DNA of 64,000 nt from Paralvinella palmiformis (lineage: Eukaryota; Annelida; Polychaeta; Terebellida; Alvinellidae), in NCBI GenBank assembly GCA_025642065.1, contig JAODUP010000132.1, forward strand, positions 593,318 to 657,317, in the 5' to 3' direction. The position numbers and the translations under genes were made by a program. The notes under the pieces are model-generated. The model made no database searches. It was not told the origin of the DNA and saw only the letters and a list, made by a program, of their open reading frames with translations. This document shows, one piece after another, positions 46,029 to 59,390 of this stretch; the stretch's first letter is position 1; the number at the start of each line of letters is the position of its first letter.

Positions 46029-48874
46029 AGAGAGAGAGAGGTTATTTAATTTCCCCCAAAAATTATTTTCCTATAGCATGGGCTAAATTAAATAACCTCT
46101 CTCTATATATGTACAAGATGTACACATTTTGAGAGATTATAATACTATTATATCAGAGTCGGGTAGAGTTAGATACACGTACATCAATAGTCCATACCAA
46201 TCCTTTGTTTGTCAACATCATTATGATTATGATTTATGTGACCTGTCGTTGTTGTTCGGTGTGTCACATGTCACCGTCACAGTTATGCGTCTTCTGTGTT
46301 ATTTACAGAATAAGTAACGAGTATAACATAACAAAAGATCCGCGCACACATCCAAGAATAACAAACACTCCTAAACTCTTATAATTAATCTCACGGCTGA
46401 AGTGTTACAATGAAATAAAGCTAGAATTATATCCGAAAAGAAAACCATCTAAATCCAATATAAATGTCCACAAATATCTTAATGTGGCTTTGCGATAAAA
46501 ACAAATCAGCCTAATCTCTTAATATCTAGAACAAGAATTATAACTGAGGTAAATGTTAGGTATTAAGTGTTGTTATACTTGTAGGCCTATATACATACCA
46601 TCGTATATGATCCGTTTATCATAAATCTCTCGGATTATTAGCTTCTAGTATTTATTAGCCTTCTACACGGCAACACCATGTCTTAACGTGGATCAGCTAT
46701 CGCTGGATCCGTACTTTATTATTGCCTACAATTTAAACCATCCGGTTTAAAATAGGCAACGTTCTAGGCCTATAGTCTTAATATTACACGAAGATGTGAC
46801 TTGTTTGCCTAATTAGGTAGTCTTTTTACCGAATTTGTTCGTTTATGTCCCCAATCACATTCTCTGTTGTGTTTATGGTTCACGATTTATTGTCGAGGTT
46901 CGACTAATATATTGTTACATAAACATAAGGTGAAATGCGCAGAATAATATGCAGAATCAAATGAGGTTATTTTCTGGACGAGGTTCCAACGGTGGCCGAA
47001 ACTGGTAAAGCAAGTCTGTAATAGATCGTTTTTATACCACTGCCCCGGCGAAAATTTCATGAACGTTCATAAACCGTTCATGTACAAACGTTCACAAACT
47101 TTCATAAATAGTTCATGAATGGTTCACTTCATGAGTGCCCCACACGATGAACCATCGATGAAAGAACTAACAGTTCGTAAACAGTTGGTGAATTCAGGGT
47201 TGATGTATAGTTCGTGAATGGTTCATGAATTTTTCTTGAATGGAAGCGGCCAATACGAAACCGCGTGGCATCTCGGTGAAATAACGACTCAGTAAATGAA
47301 ACGAATTCTCAGTCTGTGATTTTATGTTTTGTTCAGATAGATTACTGTATAGCATTAATAACATGTTTATATCATTAAAAAATGGCCTGCAATGTGTTCG
47401 GTAATTGTTGTTCTGTTTGTGTATGTGTGTGTTTTGTTTGTTCTGTTTTGACATTTATTTCTGGTAATCACGTTAGGCGATTCATTTATTAATGGCAGCA
47501 AAGTAATTGAGTGTCAGTTTTTAGGAACACACTACATTAGACACATGTTGCGCAACTGTTTTTATAACCAGTCATTGCGCAGACTCTGTATAAGACTAAC
47601 CATCCGGGTATTATGGGCCAATGGAGTCATTCGTGTAGCAGCCGATTTTACGAAATAGATAAGCGCTCGCGCCGAAACCCAGACAATTGCACGCATTTCC
47701 CCGAGCGAGTCTTGATAACGTGATTATATCTTATAAATAGTGATTTCCGATGAAAATCTGCCAGATAATATTGGCAGACCTGCCTTGACTTGTTAGTGAA
47801 TGACGTATGATGTCGGCTCATTGTCACTCGGGCTTCGAGCTTTCATGATGCTATTCGTGTGCTGGCTGATGGGGGGGGGGGGGTTAAGTCCGAAGTAAAT
47901 CACCAAACCATGAAAGCCGTTGTTAGAGGCAGAGCTTCATCCGCTGATCAATGGCTGCCAATAGTGTCAGTGATCTGATACGCATTTGTTTAAATGGGAT
48001 CTATTCTGGATCTGCGTGTATGTGTGTGTGTGCGTGCGTGCGCGTGTGTGCGTGTTACAGCAAACACATGGTTCCTGTTTGTCATATCGGGATAACAATA
48101 TGTTTCCTTCAATGAGTATATACTATAGATGCCAATTCGATGTAACACTGCATGGCGGTGGGGGGGGGGGGATTGAACCCAAATTGATATTGGCCAACTG
48201 GAATGTAATGTTCCAACTGACATCTTTCCTCCTTCGTTTCCTCATTCTACATAATTCAGAGGCTGTTCTTATAGTGCATTTGGATAGTACATCGTGCCGC
48301 AGGCATGCCTCAGCATTAAGTGTGTTTGTGGGATATTTCATCCATAGATAAAAGGGTCCAGTCTGCTAATCTGATTTGCTCGGTGAGATATATTTTCTAG
48401 GTGTAGCTAGTCGTAAACAGAACATTCACACCTATAGGCTTGGATGGCCATCATTTCAGAGACTTTATTTAGTCCCACAATAACAGTAGTATTCAACACA
48501 CATATATATTCAGCTTTATATCGAACTCCCCCTCCATCGCCCCCTCTCTCTGTGTGTGTGCGTGATATTAATGTTAAGGATGAATTAGCTTCAAGGGTTC
48601 TGCATGTTAAACATCTCCGTCCTGTTGTGGACGTATATTGGCGAGATACGCAAGCCACAGGTTGATCAGATCACATGACTGGTTCCCTAGGACTGACACT
48701 GACTAACGTCAACACTTTGGGGATATTACTTAGCCGAGGCATGAATTATTTACAAAGGATGGTGCCACATCTAGTACACTATGGACTGTCTGTGTAACCC
48801 ATACATTATATATTTAACTAGGCTGGTGTTCAATCAGTCAGTCAGTGCGTTTGTGTGTGTTGTGTGTGTGAATA

Positions 48875-48913
<39 letters not shown>

Positions 48914-51629
48914 ATCATGGCACTGACTTAGAGTACTAAGTCTACCCAGCCCAAACCCTATACACCCGTTCACCCGTTTACCCATACATCCACCCAGCTA
49001 TGAACCTATACAACCATCTATGAACATCCGAAGCCTATAGAACCATAGCCTAAAAATACACATCAGTTGCCTTCACCCCCGATGAGGAACATTTTGACTT
49101 AAAGCATACACGAAGTCAGGCACCATCGGGAAGTTCAATTAATCATTTTTGTGCATGATTAAAAGGTTCGTCGTCTTATCAGCTATACCTGGTCAATAAT
49201 AATTTGTCTTTATTGGCTCGCCATCAGCGTTCATTGATTCATTCAAAAGGCGTTTGCGTTTCTCCGACAGACCTATTTTTAGTCCTCATCCCTCAAGCCG
49301 TTATTTACTTTGACAACAGATAATGTGGCTACAGCCAGCCACCATCCTGTCTGCCTTTCAATGCCATATTCCCAAATGTAACACTGATAGAGTGTTTGTT
49401 CACCTGCAGTTTGACTTTCTAGTATATATTTAAACAACTAACTGAGCGATTTCTGTGTAAATGTTTGCCCCGTTCGGTTGTTTTTTTGTGGCGTTTTGTT
49501 TTTGTTTCATTACCTAAACCATTTGTTGATCTTCCTTGACAGAAATCGCATTTTCTGAATAAGGCCACCGATGATTCGCCATTTGCGCCACCCGCCTTTT
49601 ATGACGAGGATGACGAATATCAGATACACGATGCCAGGTGGATGTCATGGACGCCTTCCGTCAACAAAGCTCCTACAGACAAAATACCAAATGAGGCACT
49701 GAAATCCACTCAGAAATCGGAAGAGAGGAGACTGGAACCGAACGAGAAGGTTGAACCCAAGCCCGAAATTCTCAAGGATGTCGAAGCAAAAAATCCCGAA
49801 TTTGGTGGTAAGTTTAATTGTTGTCTTTCGGTGTTTCGTTTGTTTGTTTATTTATTTATAATGGTTTAAAAAACCCGACACGATTTCAGCGCATCATGGT
49901 CTTCTTCACCTGGTTAATGGGCGGCGTTTTTACACTCCTAGTTGTGGCTGCTGCGCCAAATTTCTTTTCATCTTTTTCACTAATTGAAACAATGTGATGC
50001 ACTCAATTTGTGGCTGAGAAGAGAGCAGGCCCTAAACGTCATGACTCACTCGCGGAATTACGCTGCTGGTGCCTGGTAGCCCTGGATGTGCGGGAAAAGT
50101 TTCGTTATTTTCCCGTTCTGATCCGATTCATCCCCATTCGGGAAACCCAGCAAGCGAACATCCCAGTTAGTGAACACCGAACGAGTGAATATCGGACCAC
50201 ACGAGAGAGCATTGTGGCCCGATCATATACGTACAGCATCCGTAGCCATACTGAATCCCGAAAGTTGGCCGTCCTAATAACTATTGTATACTATTATTAC
50301 TAGGCACACAAACGCCATTTGCGCTGTTCTGGGAAATTACTCGGAACAACACAGTTACTCATCCTATGGTTGATGGAAGGATGTTTTGTAATGTGGAGAT
50401 AGTTATCAGTGACTACCGTCATGAATCATTGACCATATCAATATGGTACTGTCTCTTATTTATATATTTAGTTATTTCTCGAGCTGTTTTAGTCTTCCTA
50501 AGCCTCGGCGGATTACAGGCGTTATGTGTGTTTTATGTAAATAATTTTTTCCGTAACGTTTATGGCTTCGCATTAGATGTTAATGTGATGGTGTTGGTTG
50601 TCTTACCCGGGATGTTGTTTTACTGTAATCGAGACGTATGCATCCTATATTTGGATGTTAACATGAACGATCGTGACGAATTATACACTACCTTATACTG
50701 ATTCATGCATGTGTGTGTGAGAGAGAAAGAGAGAGAGAGAGATAGTTAAGACGCTATCAAGGTTATGTTTTTATTAAAAAGGCAATTAATTACCACTTGA
50801 TACTAGTTATATATATATATATATGGCTGTGTGTGTGTGTGTGTGGGGGGGGGGTTATATGGATGATAAATATCGGGATTAAACTTGGGGATTGGAAAAA
50901 AAATATATTTAGTCAGCACAAAATCATGAAACAAAACTTGGAAAATATATCAAAGAAGTTGCACATATAAATCTGACATCCACACCATTAATAAAACAAC
51001 GATAATGACATCATTATCTTACCACACACCATCTTGTGATGGAGCAAGGCAGTATGACAGTGATCTCAATGTGCATATGAGGTTTCTTTTAAATATTCCC
51101 CTGTACAATGCATTGTTGTTGCTGTAATAATATTGGTTCAAATTTTTGCACATCAAACTCTTTTACTATTAAAAATGCACTGATTCAATCCGTTCTGTTC
51201 CTGTATCTACCGATTTAAATACACCTTCCAGCTAATTACGTCCTTTGATATCTTCAGTAATGACTGAAGACTAATTTGGAATTTTCTGATATTTTCATTG
51301 TATTATCTGGTTTATGAATGGTGAAACTGTGATTTGTCCAGAACTCTTGATCCAGAAAACATTGTTTGATGCTGTAGATTAATGACGGTTTTGTCAGGAT
51401 CTTTCTGGAAGATGTCTACATCAATGCTGATCCCGTTGCTGATTTGAACCGTCAGGGAGCAGGCTGGGTGTCGTGTAGCCAGCTAGTAACTTCTGTCTGA
51501 AATGTGCTGATCTCATTTGATGTGTGTGTGTTTGTCTGTGTGTGTGTGTGTCTGTCTGGGTGTATGTCTGTCTGTCTTCCGGCCTGCCTGCCTTTCTCTC
51601 TGTGTGTTTCTGTCTGTGTGTTTCTGCCT

Positions 51630-51663
<34 letters not shown>

Positions 51664-53484
51664 CTGTCCGTCCGTCCGTCCGTCGGTACACTAATTATTT
51701 TAGAACCGTTTTGGTATTTTGTTACACAATCCAAGTTCATCCTTGAAATTGACCGACCTTTGATTAACGAAAATTGGTTTTATTGGTTAGTTCTATTAGT
51801 GGATAACTATTAATTATCTTTATATTGACCCATACAGTTATTATGGGCTGTTCTGTGATATTATGGGCTGTTCTGTGATTGTCAACAAAAGATATTTGAT
51901 GCTGGCATTTATTAAGTTCTTTCACTTATTAATGGCAGTCTGCTGTATGTCGGTTAATTCTGTTGTTGACGATTGATCACGTAAATAAAACAATTTTCTG
52001 TGTTGTTGCTGTGCCAGTTCTCTTTCCTTATTGTATGTAAGCAATAATAAATTGCCATTGCAAGTTATTGGTAAAGAGCATTCAAGTGCACTTTACCATA
52101 GACCACGTGACAAAAGACAATAAATATAAACAGCTTACAAAAATCAGCATGAATGATAAACTATTTTGGAGACAACGTTTAAGAACGTCAGAAAGGCAGT
52201 ATTTTAAAGGACCGACTTTTGGACATACAACACTCTAGCAGTGTCCATCCCTAGACTTTGATGATCTCTTTGTATAATACTCCATCTTGGCTGTTGGTGG
52301 TTCAAGAACATTTTCGGGTGTTCTATTTATCACCATGAATGCATGCATTTACAAATGGCTGTAGAAACGGGATTCGACATCATGGAAAGTTCTGCCTTTT
52401 TTTAAAACCTGATGGGAGCCAAACAGGTGCAGGAAAGACATCATCAGCCAAATAAATAGATTAAAGTACCTTATTGCATCTCACTGGATAAACATTATAT
52501 GAGCCTGTCTAATAATAATAATAATAATAATAATAAGTATAAAAATATCATCAACAACAAAAGTCAATAGTCTTAGTTGTTGGGGAGTTGATTCTTCATT
52601 TTGGGAGTATGTGAGTTCTTCTTGTTTATTATGTTAAGAGTCATATGTTTAACATTAGCTAACGTATTTCTGTTGGTTTTGGCGTCTGAGTGTTTGGTAT
52701 TTGTGTTCACATGTAACCTTGACAAAACAAATTAACAGCGAGAGTTTTTAACATCCAACAGCCAGCCGGATATATAGTAAAGGCGTAGTTACCGCATCGC
52801 TGCTCCGGTCAACAGATAACAAACGTGTACGTCCCGTATTAGTAATTGTGCTATCATTGGTCCGCCGCCCTGAAACCGAAACACTTAGGACGGCATTAAA
52901 ACTCTACGTCCTGTTGAGAAGATTACTGACAAATATCATAATCTGTTACTAGAATAAACAGATTCAAGATGTCATCACAGATAAAGCGGCGGTGATGGTG
53001 CCGTACGAATCAAATTCTGATAAAACTCGTGATAGAGAAAATACGGCGGCCTTGGCTATCAGTGGTTTCCATCACAACAGTAACCGATCACGCCCCCTGG
53101 GGGCAGTCAATAAATTCAATATAGCTGACAGTTGGGCGACTCGCAGATTGAGCTCCCGGAGAATTTCCATTTCGCGTGGTGCCCTCGTCTTGGCCTCGGC
53201 AGAAATTCATGACGGGATGCTGCTGGATTACGGCCATTCTCCACCTCTCTGACCTTTGACCCGACTCCTCGCAGAGATGGACTCCTGGCATGCAACAGAA
53301 GTTACGGCAGCGACTATTGTTTGTGATGAAGAATGAAGTTAATTGTATCGCTCGTCAGACTGGATGTTCTGAATGTCAAATGTTAATGCAAGAAAGGCTT
53401 AACAGACTAATGTGAATGTGTTGTGTATGAGTGGTGATTGTGGTGGGTGTACACACACACACACGCACACACACACACATACAT

Positions 53485-53517
<33 letters not shown>

Positions 53518-53550
53518 GAAAGAAGAAGAGAGAGTATTATTGTATTCATA

Positions 53551-53618
<68 letters not shown>

Positions 53619-54917
53619 GTTTTAGGGACATCTGTTTTGCCCATATTGTTCTTATATTCAAGGATCATCAGGAAGCTAAAACAGTTACAGGAAATTTATT
53701 TCAGGCAACGTCTAATCGGGATGTTAGTTAGAGATTTATCATTGTCCACACAAAGATTAGCCTCAGTTCGATTGCCTATTGTAGCTACAGTGTTCGCAAA
53801 ATTAAACGGAAATATCACTGTGTGGAGTATTTTTCAAAGCTGCACTCAGCTTTACTTATAGTCCATCCCCCGGTGTTGAAGTCGTGTGAGACATGTAGGT
53901 GATGGGTGTTGATGTCGTGTGAGACATGTAGGTGATGGGTGTTGATGTCGTGTGAGACATGTAGGTGATGGGTGTTGTAGTCGTGTGAGACATGTAGGTG
54001 ATGGGTGTTGATGTCGTGTGAGACATGTAGGTGATGGGTGTTGATGTCGTGTGAGACATGTAGGTGATGGGTGTTGTAGTCGTGTGAGACATGTAGGTGA
54101 TGGGTGTTGATGTCGTGTGAGACATGTAGGTGATGGGTGTTGATGTCATGTGAGACATGTAGGTGATGGGTGTTGATGTCGTGTGAAACATGTAGGTGAT
54201 GGAATTCTCATTAGTCTCCTGTGTTATTAACCGAAGCTCGTCGTTAGCCTTCAAGATCTTTGTTAATTAGCGCGTAGGCATTTCGTGGACTGTCTGACAG
54301 GACAATGCCGCATATACACGCGCGCGCTTGTGTATGCACTCACGTATGCATTCATTGCCTTGATGAATCATCCAGACTTTGAATTCACGATTCCAGATTA
54401 TCTGTGCCAGTGTTTTATTTCACACTGCTTAAAGAGTCCCACCCCCATATATATATATATATTTTGTCAGAAAAATTACCCGAAAGTGAGATTAGCCAAA
54501 CGACTGTAGCAGTAAATAATGGAGGTTGGGGGCACGAAAACTCCCCAAAACTTAGACAGTCGGTCGGTCAGTCAGTCAGTCATCGTTCCTGATGATGGTA
54601 GCTCCCCCTGTTGGCTGGTTGGTTGGCGGGAGGAGGGAGGAGGGGAGACTCGCGCGGCGGGCAAAATCAATATAACACTCAGAAGTGGTCATGATCTGGA
54701 GTATGGCACACGGAGCGGCCACGAGATGACCTTTAATGGGCTATGTTGCTCTAATGCATAATGCTGATGGATGTCTCTCAACTTGCCCACAGAAACATCG
54801 GCAATGGCCCGCCTGTACTGCAGCGGATCTGCTCGTGACAGGCCCAGATACACAGGCCAGTGTTATCATTATTGTCCGCCTAAGATGCATTCGGCTAGCA
54901 GCGATGTCGGCTGCGGA

Positions 54918-54948
<31 letters not shown>

Positions 54949-57900
54949 AGTGACCAGCATCAGCGAAAATAATCGCTTCCCAAATGTTGGCAACAAAACC
55001 AGCTCGTATATGGTCTCTCAAAAACCGTCCCGCGTTGATTCAGTTCCATGGTTAGATCATTGCCCGCGCTTCGTCTTCGGGTTGCCCGGGTGGTGTATGA
55101 GGTGGCAAAATTTTCCGCGAATGCTATGATGCCATATCCCGTTTCATTTTGTGGCCCCCGTGAGACGGAATCCTTTCCCGTTGCATGAAATATTCAAAAA
55201 GCCTTTTAGCTGGAAACACACCGGGCATTTCCTAGCGAGGTTTTATTTTTACGTAACTGCTTCGTTTTGATTATGATACACTCGGCCCAATTGAACACCG
55301 GCTGCTGCCACTCTCCATCAGCGTTTCATTATTCATCGTCGCGGGAAGCAAACAAAACAAGACGTCTGGACCGTTCGTCGTTTGCTGATTGGTTGTCCTC
55401 TGATTGTTCTTTTAGGGCTTTCTTCTCGGTTCTCCCGTATTTTGAAACATATCTCGGGGTTGGGGGTTTTCCCCACCGAGTACCAAGGGAAATCTGGTAG
55501 CTGATAAACCAGACACAAAACGGTTGCTAAAGGAGACGATATGTGTGTAGATCCGTATTGTGGAACTGTTTACACTGTCTTACGTTTTTAGACTTAACTT
55601 TAGCTAAACTGTACGTGATGCAAGTAATTCTGGATATCTTCAGGAATCTCATCCCACCATTTGGCACCGTTAATGCGATGTAGAGCGTACTGTTTGTTCT
55701 GGATATCGTTGCGTTTTAGACAGAAGTCTCAAATCCCCGACGGTCACGTGATATTTTGTTCAGATTGACGTTCTCGTTTAAACTAAGTCGGCAGCAGTCG
55801 ATGTACTGGAGACGTCACAGCGGTGATGGTTTAAGGGGAATGGGAAATCTGATCTCGTAGTAGGAATTGTACTATAATTCTGTGCTTCTTCCCCCCCCCC
55901 TTCTTTTTCTGTCAGACGCAACATCACTCGATGAAGCTTAATTAACCTGAAGTAACCTGTATTTGTCTAGACGTTTAATACCAGATTATTTTGATTTACA
56001 TGTCTGTCTTGTTAAAACATCACGACTATATGCACCAATTGAGCTTATTTATGGTTCGATATTATCCCCTCCACACTCAGTTTCACTGTCTAGTAGTAGT
56101 AGTAGTAGTGGTGGTGGTGGTGGTGGTGGATGTTGTTGTGGTGGTGGTGGTCATATTAGTAGTAGTAGTAGTAGTAGTGGTGGATGTTGTGGTGGATGTT
56201 GTGGTGGTGGTGGTGGTGGTCGTATTAGTATTAGTAGTAGTTGATTTATTGACATATAAATATGAGGGATGAAACCATAAATAATACACGTGAAAAATAC
56301 TTCATACTTCCATTTTATTATTTTAATTCTATCTTATCATCAATGATTCTCCTATTATAGATGGCTTCTACATAAGATGGTGTGGTGTCTAATTGCTACC
56401 AGATAGCAACCGTGAAATAAAGAATGACAGAAATAAAGGCATTGGCACGTATTCAGATGAAATAATCCCCCCCCTCCCCTTCCCTCCCTTGAATTATCAC
56501 TCTCTGCTCGTTAGATGGATTATGAAGTTGATTAAGTTAGGCATTTTATGTAAACATTTGGCGTCGACGAGAACTTGACTGTCACTCTGCTATCAATTCG
56601 CTGTCTCCTGGCAGTGTGATCTTCTGTTCTGACTGTTCCACGTAATATAAGTTGTTTTTTGTGTGCAATATCCCGCCAATATATAGAACATCAATCGGCG
56701 ATTTGCTTTAAATCTGTGTTCACGTCGAGACTACACAGCATCAGTAGCCATAAACGGCGATTCCGGTCAATCAAAGGAATTGTGACGCCCCCCCCCTGTG
56801 CTGTTTAAATGGCAAAATATTGATTCGTTAAGACTGGAACTTTTTTGCGAACTGGATGTAACGTATTAGCTCCCAGCCAGAGCCTTCACTTGAAGAGGTT
56901 AAAATGAGGCTGTACTAGAACTTGTGAAGAAATTTGGACGTTTTTGATGTTCTCTGAAGACTCTCGTTCACAGTTTTTTAAACGCCATTTATTTTTTATT
57001 CTTCTAGATCACAGAATAGGTTTATTGCCAAGACATGTTGATGAATGACTCAATTTTGATATTTTTGCCTGAAGGTGTGTGTGTGTGTGCGTGTGGCGTG
57101 TGTGTGTGTGGTAGATAGTTTCAAGCATTTTTTAAATATAGACATCTGAGAATTCTGTAAGTTTTCCTGTCAACACAATTTTAATTGTTAACGTTCCTGT
57201 TTAGACATTATCTACTTTCTAGTTACGTAGATATTTTAATGGTTATAGCTCGTTAATGCTGTGTCACTATTTATGGCTTATTGCTTTAAGTCTTTGCTAA
57301 CTCTTTACAATTAGGTCATAATGTCCAATAGCCAGGTTAGAAGACAATGATATATGTCAGTGATAATATACGATAGCCACGTTAGTGCACAATGATATGT
57401 CTAATAATATACGATAGCCAGTTTAGAGCACAATGATATATGTCAGTGATAATATATGATTGCCAGGTTAGAACACAATGATATATGTCAGTAATAATAT
57501 ACGATAGCCAGGTTGGAGCACAATGATATATGTCAGTAATAATATACGATAGCCAGGTTGGAGCACAATGATATATGTCAGTAATAATATACGATAGCCA
57601 GGTTGGAGCACAATGATATATGTCAGTAATAATATACGATAGCCAGGTTGGAGCACAATGATATATGTCAGTAATAATATACGATAGCCAGGTTAGTGTA
57701 CAATGATTTATGTCAGTAATAATATACGATAGCTAGGTTAGTGCACGATGATATCAGTAAAAAACCGAACATTTTCAGATAAAAACTGATTTTTAGTAAT
57801 ATGTCTTTAACTGACTGATCGACGAATAATAATATGTAAGTGTTTGGTATGAGCTGTATGTTGATAAATCATCAAAGTGTATTAATAATATCCTGTGTAT

Positions 57901-58508
57901 TCTATTTCAGTTATAATGTATTTTAATATTTAGTGTTCAATAACACGAATGAGTGAGTGAGTGGTGTGTTTAGCCCCACATTCCACAAACACGGGTAGGA
58001 ATCAAATTCGAACCCAAAACCTGGAGGTTTGGTGCACGACACGCTAATCACTTTGTTATCGGAGCACCATCGGAACGACTTGATGGTCGGTGTTTAAACA
58101 GCTCCTCATATATAAGTCTACCATATACCGTACATGCCTGGGAACGTTCGTGCGTGCGTGCGTGCGTGCGTGCGTGCGTGTACATGCATCCATGCTATCA
58201 ACAACTTGCCTTCCCATCAATCTCAGCGTCACCGAGTCTAATAATCTTCGCCTTTTTTCCCCACACCGACACAGATCCCTGCAAGAACGTCTACTGCAAG
58301 TATGGCCGTGTTTGCCAGGCGACGGATGATGGGGTGGCTCAGTGTGTATGCGCTGGACCGGAATTCTGCGAAGGTCACAGCAAACAGGTCTGTGGTACCG
58401 ATGGCGTCCTCTACCCGAGTCACTGTGAACTACACCGTAAAGCCTGCGTCAAGGGAACTCACATCGGCATCGATCACGAGGGCATTCACTGTAAGAAGTC
58501 GGCCAAAG
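43653..58508 (+). CDS. follistatin-like 4/5-type secreted protein, first three coding exons (partial)
   Basis: Exons 43653-43757, 49543-49807 and 58275-58508 join in phase 0 and 1; the third ends in phase 1 at GTAAGT, so the gene continues past the window. Residues 1-28 are a signal peptide ([21 protein letters not shown]). Residues 36-123 are a charged, acidic linker ([25 protein letters not shown]) with no fold that I recognise. Residues 124-201 are one follistatin module with ten cysteines. Its Kazal part holds [20 protein letters not shown], which is closest to FSTL4/5 and less like SPARC or agrin. FSTL4/5 proteins go on to EF-hands and Ig domains; those exons would lie to the right. The role is inferred as extracellular ligand binding, possibly neural. 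The linker is longer than in vertebrate FSTL5. Confidence 0.87.
43848..43970. repeat. (ACTC)n then (CA)n and (GA)n microsatellite in intron 1 of the follistatin-like gene
   Basis: About 18 tetranucleotide CACT units are followed by a short CA run and about 20 GA units. It starts only 90 bases after the first coding exon and yields the spurious LTHS-repeat ORFs. Confidence 0.95.
44251..44342. repeat. (TA)n-(GA)n-(CA)n compound microsatellite
   Basis: About 30 TA units, then GA and CA runs. Confidence 0.95.
45950..46028. repeat. (TA)n microsatellite
   Basis: About 38 TA units with single interruptions. It leads directly into the inverted repeat at 46029. Confidence 0.95.
46029..46106. repeat. 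inverted repeat with 20-bp arms
   Basis: GAGAGAGAGGTTATTTAATT at the left pairs with AAATTAAATAACCTCTCTCT at the right. The spacer of about 35 bases is unrelated. The arms extend into GA and TA repeats, so this may be a small MITE or a microsatellite-mediated fold-back. Confidence 0.8.
47050..47240. repeat. cluster of degenerate GTTCATGAA motifs
   Basis: GTTCATGAA, GTTCATAAA, GTTCACAAA, GTTCGTGAA and their complements recur at least ten times in 190 bases, in both orientations. The core TTCATGAA is itself a palindrome. Confidence 0.7.
48879..48911. repeat. (TA)n microsatellite
   Basis: About 16 TA units. Confidence 0.9.
51521..51688. repeat. (TG)n/(TGTC)n/(CGTC)n microsatellite
   Basis: Tracts of TGTG, TGTCTGTC and CCGTCCGT run together over about 170 bases, giving Cys/Val/Ser- and Thr/Asp/Arg-rich spurious ORFs on both strands. 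Confidence 0.95.
51838..51880 (+). repeat. tandem duplication of a 20-bp unit
   Basis: TATTATGGGCTGTTCTGTGA occurs twice head to tail with no changes. Confidence 0.85.
53446..53616. repeat. (CA)n-(TA)n compound microsatellite
   Basis: A CA block, a TA block, a short purine-rich AGAAGAAGAG spacer and a long TA block of about 35 units. Confidence 0.95.
53876..54200. repeat. 33-bp minisatellite, about ten units
   Basis: The unit (GTGTTGATGTCGTGTGAGAC plus ATGTAGGTGATGG) repeats about ten times with few changes; two or three units carry GTAGTC in place of GATGTC. Because 33 is a multiple of three, the minus strand stays open with an 11-residue [11 protein letters not shown] repeat. No splice or start evidence suggests that it is translated. 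Confidence 0.95.
56092..56242. repeat. (GTA)n/(GTG)n trinucleotide microsatellite
   Basis: Interspersed AGT and GGT triplets with a few TGT give homopolymer-like ORFs in every frame. Confidence 0.95.
57325..57755. repeat. 45-bp minisatellite, about nine to ten units
   Basis: The unit (CAGTAATAATATACGATAGC plus CAGGTTGGAGCACAATGATATATGT) is nearly identical in the central four copies and decays outward. Units at the left lack parts. The 45-bp period keeps one minus frame open as a 15-residue repeat, which I regard as non-coding. Confidence 0.95.
57955..58078 (-). mobile_element. tRNA-derived SINE, family C
   Basis: In reverse: GGTGCTCCGATAACAAAGTG (A-box region), GTGTCGTGCACC, B box GGGTTCGAATTTGATTCC, then GTGGGGCTAAACACCACTCA and an (ACTC)n-like tail. 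This differs from families A and B. It lies about 200 bp before the third follistatin-like exon. Confidence 0.65.
58151..58180. repeat. (GTGC)n microsatellite
   Basis: About seven GTGC units, just upstream of the follistatin-module exon. Confidence 0.9.
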
Positions 58509-58806
58509 GTAAGTCAATGATTAGGAGTGTCGCTGTAGGGGGTCACTTCCGGCCACCATCTGATGGTCAGTGTGGAATATGTTTAAGTGTTCAGACGTAC
58601 CCGGATATGGTGTGAAAAACGGGGTTTGCGGTTTATATCGATCACTTTAATATTAACTGCCGCCATAACCGCTCTCGTCCGGCTGTTGTTGAATAATAAA
58701 CGCTAAATGACAGCAATGCTGGTCTCTGAAAATATGGTTTGGAAATATTGAGTCATCGGTGGGTGAAGGAAAACAAGTTAGATTATGCTGTATGCATTTA
58801 TTTAAC

Positions 58807-58810
<4 letters not shown>

Positions 58811-58854
<44 letters not shown>

Positions 58855-58882
58855 CGCGCGCGCGCGTGTGTGTGTGTGAGTG
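58811..58882. repeat. (TA)n-(TG)n-(CG)n-(TG)n microsatellite
   Basis: A TA tract, then TG with a GCGCGCGC core. Alternating purine-pyrimidine runs of this type can adopt Z-DNA. Confidence 0.9.
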
Positions 58883-59388
58883 TGTATTGTTCATAATATC
58901 TTATCATATTTTATATAAGCTTAAAGACCGCGCTCTGCTCGGACATGAGTAACAATCATAGTCCCAATTATATTCCCAAATAATCTCATATTCACCGCCG
59001 TTTAAGACTCTTTTGTCGGAATTTTTCGGGGAACACAGACAAACAAACAAGCAAACAAACACATTCGCTTTTATTTATATAGATGATGGCCAACTTGAAC
59101 ACCCAATGATAAGATCTCTGTTGATTTTGTTAAGAATGGAATATTACTAACTTTTAAATTCATTTGCTACACATCACTTATGGCGTTTTGTAATACAAGT
59201 AAGTAGATTGTTAATAAATTTGATTAATGTTTAATTTCATTAAAAGAATAAAAAGAATTAAACTCATCTTCTGTGTTGTGACAGCCTATGAAATTTGGCT
59301 CGCTAGACAAAAACCGAAACACTTGATTCTGGTATAATTTGTAAAATGCAGAATGTGTTGGGTTGGGAACACATGAGATATCGGCATC

Positions 59389-59390
<2 letters not shown>

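Noticed and set aside
51452..51813. Overlapping Cys/Val- and Thr/Asp-rich ORFs on both strands
   Set aside because: They are translations of TG/TGTC/CGTC microsatellites, as are those at 15371-15736, 53412-53731 and 55963-56289.
57325..57755. CRISPR-like repeat array
   Set aside because: The units are head-to-tail 45-bp minisatellite copies without unique spacers, in an animal genome.
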